A stretch of 64,000 nt of DNA from Collinsella aerofaciens (GTDB lineage Bacteria; Actinomycetota; Coriobacteriia; Coriobacteriales; Coriobacteriaceae), in contig NZ_CP084004.1 in NCBI RefSeq assembly GCF_020181355.1, positions 1 through 64,000 of the forward strand, written 5' to 3'. The translations under genes were made by a program, and so were the position numbers. Under the pieces are notes generated by a model. It did no database searches, had not been told where the DNA came from, and saw only the letters and a list, made by a program, of their open reading frames with translations. Below, one piece after another: positions 59,666 to 64,000 of this stretch; the first letter of the stretch is position 1; each line of letters begins with the position of its first letter.

Positions 59666-62011
59666 ATGGCTCAAGATAAGTTCGATGTGGGCGGCATGAC
59701 GTGCGCCGCCTGCCAGGCGCACGTGGACCGTGCCGTGAGCAAGCTCGACGGCGTCCAAAGCGTCGCGGTCAACCTGCTCGCCGGCTCCATGCTGGTCGAC
59801 TACGACCCCGCGCAGGTCTCCCCCGACGACATCTGTACCGCCGTCGATCGCGCGGGTTATTCGGCCTCGCCCGTTAGCACGGGCACCGATGCCGCCAACT
59901 CAAACGGCAACGCGCAAGCCAGGTCCGGCGCCGCCCATATGGAGTCGCCGACCAAAAAGTTGGAGGCCGCCGCCTCTGCCATGCGCACCCGCCTCATCAT
60001 CTCGATCATCTTCCTCATCCCACTGTTCTACATAGGCATGGGGCACATGCTCGGTTGGCCACTGCCCGGCGTCTTCACCGACCACACCCACAACATGACG
60101 CTCGCGCTCACCGAGCTCGTCCTGCTCATTCCCATCGTCTACGTCAACGACGCATACTTTATCAACGGGTTTAAATCGCTTACGCACGGCGCGCCTACCA
60201 TGGACGCCCTTATTGCCGTGGGCGCCACTGCTTCCATCGCCTGGTCGCTCTACGCCATGTTCATCATGGCCGACCAGCTAGCCGCGGGTCAGGTCCACGA
60301 GGCCATGATGACAAGCATGGACAACCTGTATTTTGAGAGCGCCGGCACAATCCTGTCGCTCGTCACCGTGGGCAAATATCTCGAGACACGCAGCAAATCC
60401 AAGACCGGCGGCGCCATCGAGGCGCTCATCGACTTGGCGCCCAAGACCGCGACCGTCGTGGCAGAGGACGGCACCGAAACCACCGTCGATGTCGACGCCA
60501 TCCTTCCCGGCCAGGTCCTGCGCGTGCGCCCCGGCGAGTCCATCCCCGTCGATGGCGTGGTGCTCGAGGGCAGCTCGGCCGTGGACGAGAGCGCGCTCAC
60601 CGGCGAGTCCATCCCCGTGGAGAAGACCGCCGGCGACACTGTCAATGCGGCCACGGTCAACCGCACGGGCTCGTTTACCTTCCGCGCCACGCGTGTGGGC
60701 GCCGACACGTCGCTCGCCAAGATTATCCAGCTCGTCGAGGACGCCAACGCCACCAAGGCGCCCATCGCCCGCATGGCCGACAAGGTCGCCGGCGTGTTCG
60801 TGCCCGTAGTATTCGCGATCTCGGCCGTGACCTTTGTGGCGTGGATGGTGCTGACCGGAAGCGTCAACGAAGCGCTTACCTCCGCCGTCGCCGTGCTGGT
60901 GATCAGCTGCCCGTGCGCGCTGGGCCTGGCCACGCCAGTCGCCATTATGGTCGGCACCGGCAAGGGCGCCGAGATGGGCATTCTCTTTAAGAGCGCCGAG
61001 GCGCTGGAGAACCTGCGCAGCGTGGGCACCGTGGTGCTCGATAAGACGGGCACGGTCACCCGCGGCAAGCCTGCCGTGACCGATATCGTGGTAGCCACGC
61101 GCGCTGACGGCTCGCCCGCCATGAGCGAAAAGGCGCTGCTCAAGTTGGCCGCCGCGCTGGAACGCTCAAGCGAGCACCCGCTGGCCGAGGCGATTATGGT
61201 CGAATGCGAGACACGCGGAATCGTCGCGCGCATGGTCGAGGACTTTACCGCCGTGCCCGGTCGCGGCGTCACAGCACGCGAGGGGCAAAACGCCATCGCC
61301 GCCGGCAACATACGCCTGATGGACGAGCTGGGCGTTACCGTGCCCGCGGGTCTTGCCGAGCAATTTGCCGCCGAGGGCAAGACGCCGCTGTTCTTTGCCA
61401 AGAACGGTGAGCTTGCCGGCACCATTGCCGTAGCTGACGAGGTCAAGGAGACGAGCGCCGAGGCCATCGCCGCATTGCGCTCGCTTGGCGTCGACGTGCG
61501 CATGCTCACCGGCGACAACCGCGTCACTGCCGAAGCAATCGCCCGCCGCGTGGGACTGAGCAGCGAGCAAGTCATCGCCGACGTCCTCCCCGCCGACAAG
61601 GAACGCCATGTGCGCGAACTGCAGGACGCGGGCGGCAAGGTCGCCATGGTGGGCGACGGCATCAACGACTCCCCCGCCCTGGCGCGCGCCGACGTGGGCC
61701 TTGCCATCGGCACCGGCGCAGACATCGCCAAAGAAGGGGCTGATGTGGTGCTCATGCGCAGTGACCTCATGGATGTCGCCCGCGCCATCGAGCTTTCGCG
61801 CGCCACGATCCGCAACATCAAGCAGGACCTGTTCTGGGCGCTGTTCTACAACGGCATCGGCATTCCGCTGGCGGCGGGCGTGTTCTTCCCGCTCACCGGG
61901 TGGCAGCTCTCGCCAATGTTTGGCGCCGCGGCCATGAGCCTGTCGAGCGTCTGCGTTGTGAGCAATGCGCTGCGCCTGCGAACCTTTAAGCCATCAGTTG
62001 CGGTGAAATAA
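59666..62011 (+). CDS. copA: copper-translocating P1B-type ATPase
   Basis: 781 residues from ATG 59666 (GAAAGGAG upstream). It exports Cu(I) from the cytoplasm. One N-terminal heavy-metal domain ([11 protein letters not shown], Cys13 and Cys16) is followed by membrane helices, the TGES actuator loop ([11 protein letters not shown]), the CPC metal site [12 protein letters not shown] (about 413-424), the phosphorylation site [11 protein letters not shown] (about 458), SSEHPLAEA, and [10 protein letters not shown] (about 664). The last residues VAVK and the stop are encoded by a palindromic repeat. Likely repressed by CsoR. Confidence 0.97.
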   Translation: MAQDKFDVGGMTCAACQAHVDRAVSKLDGVQSVAVNLLAGSMLVDYDPAQVSPDDICTAVDRAGYSASPVSTGTDAANSNGNAQARSGAAHMESPTKKLEAAASAMRTRLIISIIFLIPLFYIGMGHMLGWPLPGVFTDHTHNMTLALTELVLLIPIVYVNDAYFINGFKSLTHGAPTMDALIAVGATASIAWSLYAMFIMADQLAAGQVHEAMMTSMDNLYFESAGTILSLVTVGKYLETRSKSKTGGAIEALIDLAPKTATVVAEDGTETTVDVDAILPGQVLRVRPGESIPVDGVVLEGSSAVDESALTGESIPVEKTAGDTVNAATVNRTGSFTFRATRVGADTSLAKIIQLVEDANATKAPIARMADKVAGVFVPVVFAISAVTFVAWMVLTGSVNEALTSAVAVLVISCPCALGLATPVAIMVGTGKGAEMGILFKSAEALENLRSVGTVVLDKTGTVTRGKPAVTDIVVATRADGSPAMSEKALLKLAAALERSSEHPLAEAIMVECETRGIVARMVEDFTAVPGRGVTAREGQNAIAAGNIRLMDELGVTVPAGLAEQFAAEGKTPLFFAKNGELAGTIAVADEVKETSAEAIAALRSLGVDVRMLTGDNRVTAEAIARRVGLSSEQVIADVLPADKERHVRELQDAGGKVAMVGDGINDSPALARADVGLAIGTGADIAKEGADVVLMRSDLMDVARAIELSRATIRNIKQDLFWALFYNGIGIPLAAGVFFPLTGWQLSPMFGAAAMSLSSVCVVSNALRLRTFKPSVAVK

Positions 62012-62061
62012 GGCGTAACATGCTTAGCTAAACCGCTATTTAGTCCGTATTCCACCGCAAC
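61997..62061. repeat. TTGCGGTGAAATA palindromic element, copy 3
   Basis: GTTGCGGTGAAATA (61997-62010) pairs with TATTCCACCGCAAC (62048-62061) with one bulge. It overlaps the copA stop codon (62009-62011), so copA's last four codons lie inside the element. Confidence 0.88.
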
Positions 62062-62090
62062 TTTAGGTACTCAACGAAAAGGAGATAATC

Positions 62091-62312
62091 ATGAACTACA
62101 TCGTTAAAACGTCTGGCCTTATGTGCGGCCACTGCGACGCTACTGTCGAGACCGCGCTGCTCAACGTAGCCGGCGTGACCGATGCCGATGCCGATCACGA
62201 GACCCAGACCGTCCAGGTGGAGTGCGCCGACACCGTGACCGCCGAGCAGCTCGCCGCTGCCGTCGAGGGCGCCGGCGAGAAGTTCCACGCCCTGTCCGTG
62301 ACCGCCGCGTAG
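62091..62312 (+). CDS. copZ: copper chaperone (heavy-metal-associated domain)
   Basis: 73 residues forming a single HMA domain with the Cu(I) site GLMCGHCDATVETAL (Cys12, Cys15); the rest follows the beta-alpha-beta-beta-alpha-beta pattern. An AAAAGGAG site precedes the ATG. It sits between copA and csoR and probably shuttles copper to CopA or CsoR. It is flanked by two copies of the same palindromic repeat. Confidence 0.92.
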   Translation: MNYIVKTSGLMCGHCDATVETALLNVAGVTDADADHETQTVQVECADTVTAEQLAAAVEGAGEKFHALSVTAA

Positions 62313-62357
62313 CAGCTGCGCACCAACAGACACCGCTGCCCAACCAGCCCCTCAGAA

Positions 62358-62422
62358 GTTGCGGTGAAATAGTTCCGGTTTAAACGCTTTAAGCCTTCAA
62401 TCAGGAACTATTTCACCGCAAC
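62358..62422. repeat. TTGCGGTGAAATA palindromic element, copy 4
   Basis: GTTGCGGTGAAATAGTTCC (62358-62376) and its perfect complement (62404-62422), 45 bases past the copZ stop and 43 bases before csoR. Confidence 0.92.
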
Positions 62423-62465
62423 TGACGGGGGCATTTGAAGGATTGACCAGAAACGAGGACTCGCC

Positions 62466-62738
62466 ATGATGGCAGACCACAAATCGGTGACCCGCATGCT
62501 CAAGACGGCACGCGGCCAGATCGACGGCATCTTGCGGATGGTCGAGGAGGACCGTTACTGCGTCGATATTTCCACGCAGCTTATGGCCACGCAGGCGCTC
62601 ATCGCCCGCATCAACGCCGATGTGCTGAAGGCACACATCGAGGGCTGCGTCGCCTCGGCCATCGAATCGGGCGACGAGGAGCTCAAAGCCGCCAAGCTCG
62701 CCGAGATAGAGCGCGTCGTCGATAAGCTCGCCAAGTAA
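62466..62738 (+). CDS. csoR: CsoR-family copper-sensing repressor
   Basis: 90 residues of the four-helix CsoR/RcnR family, a DNA-binding tetramer released by Cu(I). The copper triad Cys-His-Cys is present as Cys32 (DRYCVDIST), His57 and Cys61 (KAHIEGCV). The start is ATG 62466 or 62469 behind GAGGAC. It should bind the palindrome in the copA promoter. The stop is directly followed by another palindromic element. Confidence 0.94.
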   Translation: MMADHKSVTRMLKTARGQIDGILRMVEEDRYCVDISTQLMATQALIARINADVLKAHIEGCVASAIESGDEELKAAKLAEIERVVDKLAK

Positions 62739-62839
62739 TTGGTGCATTGGGGACAGGCTTCTTTGCACCGTCTTGGTGTTCCGGGGACAGGTACGTTTGC
62801 ACCACCTTGGTGCAGATTAACCTGTCCCCAATGCACCAA
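62739..62839. repeat. 101-bp palindromic element (TTGGTGCATTGGGGACAGG type)
   Basis: Nineteen-base perfect arms (62739-62757 and 62821-62839). A second inverted pair (TTGCACCA/TTGGTGCA) and a diverged internal copy of the arm (TTGGTGTTCCGGGGACAGG at 62773) lie inside. It begins at the base after the csoR stop. A shorter relative is at 51818-51883. Confidence 0.9.
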
Positions 62840-62884
62840 AAGGGGTATAAAGGCGTGCAGCATATCGAATGAAAGGCAGTGTGC

Positions 62885-63358
62885 ATGAATGACTTTATGA
62901 AGGGTCGCAACGGCGCCGATGAACTCACCGTCGTGTTGGGCTTCGCAGGCATTATCATCGCGATGATCGGATCGATGGCCCGCATCCAGTGGCTCAGCTG
63001 GATCGCCATCGCCGTAATCGTACTCGGCGTGCTGCGCGGCCTGTCCAAAAACATCGACGCCCGCCGCAAGGAGAACGATGCTTTTGTCACGGCGACCGCA
63101 AACGTCCCCGGCCTAGGCAAGTTCGTCGCCAGCTTGGGCGGTGGAACAGCAGCGGCCAGCACCTCGCGCGCAGCTGGAACGAGCAAGGAAGACTTTGAGC
63201 GTGCCAAGCGTACGGCCAAGAAGATGTGGAAGGGCCGCAAGACCACGGCCTATCTCAAGTGCCCCAACTGCGGCCAGATGCTCTCCGTCCCCAAGGGCAA
63301 GGGCAAGATCCGCGTCACCTGCCCCAAGTGCCACGCCAAGATGGAGACGCGCTCCTAG
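62885..63358 (+). CDS. small membrane protein with C-terminal zinc ribbon
   Basis: 157 residues from ATG 62885 (AAAGGCA upstream; GTG 62879 is also possible). Two close hydrophobic segments (ELTVVLGFAGIIIAMIGSM and WLSWIAIAVIVLGVLRGL) form a hairpin in the membrane. A basic linker follows, with an Ala/Ser-rich stretch, ending in a zinc ribbon: YLKCPNCGQMLSVPKGKGKIRVTCPKCHAKM. Similar small proteins are common in Coriobacteriia; the function is not known. Confidence 0.85.
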   Translation: MNDFMKGRNGADELTVVLGFAGIIIAMIGSMARIQWLSWIAIAVIVLGVLRGLSKNIDARRKENDAFVTATANVPGLGKFVASLGGGTAAASTSRAAGTSKEDFERAKRTAKKMWKGRKTTAYLKCPNCGQMLSVPKGKGKIRVTCPKCHAKMETRS

Positions 63359-63383
63359 CCGCCATACCATGGGACAAATAAAA

Positions 63384-63416
63384 GCCGAGGCCTCGCACTG
63401 AGACCTCGGCATTTTT
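63384..63416 (+). terminator. terminator of the zinc-ribbon membrane protein gene
   Basis: Eleven-base arms with one mismatch (63384-63394 and 63400-63410), then ATTTTTG. Confidence 0.88.
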
Positions 63417-63421
63417 GATTA

Positions 63422-63446
63422 TGACAAAGGGATTGCCCCTTTGTCA
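63422..63446 (-). terminator. hairpin after the amidohydrolase gene
   Basis: TGACAAAGGG (63422-63431) and its perfect complement (63437-63446), three bases past the stop. On the minus strand no long T run follows. Confidence 0.6.
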
Positions 63447-63449
63447 CAC

Positions 63450-64000
63450 CTATGCCACGCCGTCGCGGGCGAGCTCCTCGGCCAGTGCCTCGGACGGCAT
63501 GGCCATAATCGTGTCGAGCTCGGCGTCCACCTCGGGAATACGCTTCACCTTGAGTTTGCGCACCAGATCACCACGGCACATCACGTACGCCGGCTCACGC
63601 AGCGCGCACAGGTCATCGAGCGGGTTCTTGCGCGTCACCAGGATATCGGCGGCCTTGCCGCACTCGATTGTGCCGGTCTCGCCGCCCAGCCCCAGCAGCT
63701 CGGCATTGACCTGCGTGGCCGTATGCAGCGCGAAGGCGTTACTCACACCCACGTACTTGGCAAAATAGGCCACCTCACGCCACATGTCGTACTGCGTCAC
63801 GAACGGGCAGCTCGAGTCCGTGCCAAGGCCCACCTTAACGCCAGCTTCCAGTGCGGCACGGGCGCTCTCGATGATGCCCGAGCACACGATGTCGCCGTTC
63901 TTCTTTTGTGTATCGGTCGAATGGGTCTTTTCCGGGTCGAGCAATACAAACGGCAGCGCCGGGCTGATAGTGCAGGTAACGCAGGGCGCACGCCCCTCGA
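63450..64000 (-). CDS. amidohydrolase family protein (C-terminal part, cut by the window edge)
   Basis: The frame is open to the window edge; the N-terminal part lies beyond 64000. About 183 residues are seen. The C-terminal part of a metal-dependent amidohydrolase is clear: AGVKVGLGTDSSCPFVTQYDMWRE holds the catalytic Asp, followed by HTATQVNAELLGLGGETGTIECGKAADILVTRKNPLDDL, the usual end strand of the composite domain. Such enzymes hydrolyse C-N bonds (deaminases, imidazolonepropionase-like, peptidases). Substrate not assignable. Confidence 0.88.
   Translation of the reverse strand, partial: EGRAPCVTCTISPALPFVLLDPEKTHSTDTQKKNGDIVCSGIIESARAALEAGVKVGLGTDSSCPFVTQYDMWREVAYFAKYVGVSNAFALHTATQVNAELLGLGGETGTIECGKAADILVTRKNPLDDLCALREPAYVMCRGDLVRKLKVKRIPEVDAELDTIMAMPSEALAEELARDGVA

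Overview
The window is a high-G+C bacterial chromosome segment with dense coding on both strands. Gene content points to a strictly anaerobic, fermentative gut actinobacterium of the class Coriobacteriia, most likely Collinsella or a close relative. The evidence is an [FeFe] hydrogenase next to a NuoF/GltD fusion flavoprotein, formate-tetrahydrofolate ligase, a superoxide-reductase-type protein, PTS plus GH4 alpha-glucoside use, and a Gram-positive (CGAAC-N4-GTTC) SOS box. The genus is inferred from gene content; no rRNA or tRNA gene was seen.

Layout. 0-3.7 kb: a lipoprotein, a small PH-like protein, then a DUF1016 nuclease / ADP-ribosylglycohydrolase / small-protein group. 3.9-9.5 kb: a zinc-ribbon protein, a CDF metal transporter, a single-pass membrane protein and fhs. 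9.6-29 kb, almost all on the minus strand, is a DNA-maintenance block: ruvCAB with an SOS box, a NadE-like protein lacking catalytic residues, a superoxide reductase, a SWIM/SNF2 helicase, dnaE, and addB-addA. 29-40.5 kb is mixed: a YerC-like regulator, a holin-like membrane protein, an Rrf2 regulator divergent from cysK, mnmA, an M42 peptidase, an iron alcohol dehydrogenase, a YoaK protein, a YgiQ radical-SAM protein, a CPBP protease and an orphan RelB antitoxin. 40.7-46.8 kb is one tightly packed minus-strand operon: NuoF/GltD fusion, [FeFe] hydrogenase, Tat-type binding lipoprotein, and an ABC permease fused to its ATPase. 47-51.7 kb is an alpha-glucoside PTS operon (EIIA, LicT-type antiterminator split by a frameshift in a six-base G run, EIICB, GH4 hydrolase). 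51.9-55.5 kb holds an EFR1-type flavodoxin/ferredoxin protein and an RGG-tailed DEAD-box helicase. 56-59.3 kb is an FHA protein, a Ser/Thr kinase and a Tat-exported DUF6273 protein. 59.6-62.7 kb is a copper module (CsoR-like operator, copA, copZ, csoR). The window closes with a zinc-ribbon membrane protein and the 3' part of an amidohydrolase.

The most striking feature is intergenic. At least seven families of palindromic elements sit between genes, usually directly at 3' ends and twice overlapping stop codons (copA, the CPBP protease). Two families are clearly multi-copy here: a 63-65 bp element with TTGCGGTGAAATA ends (four copies) and a 59-bp element with TGTCTCGATCTGTAAC ends (four copies, each exactly 59 nt). 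Three of the 59-bp copies are in tandem at about 80-bp period, and the four together bracket the FHA-kinase-DUF6273 genes. Other items worth attention are the NadE-like pseudoenzyme, the split antiterminator, the ABC permease-ATPase fusion inside a hydrogenase operon, and a likely ACG start codon.
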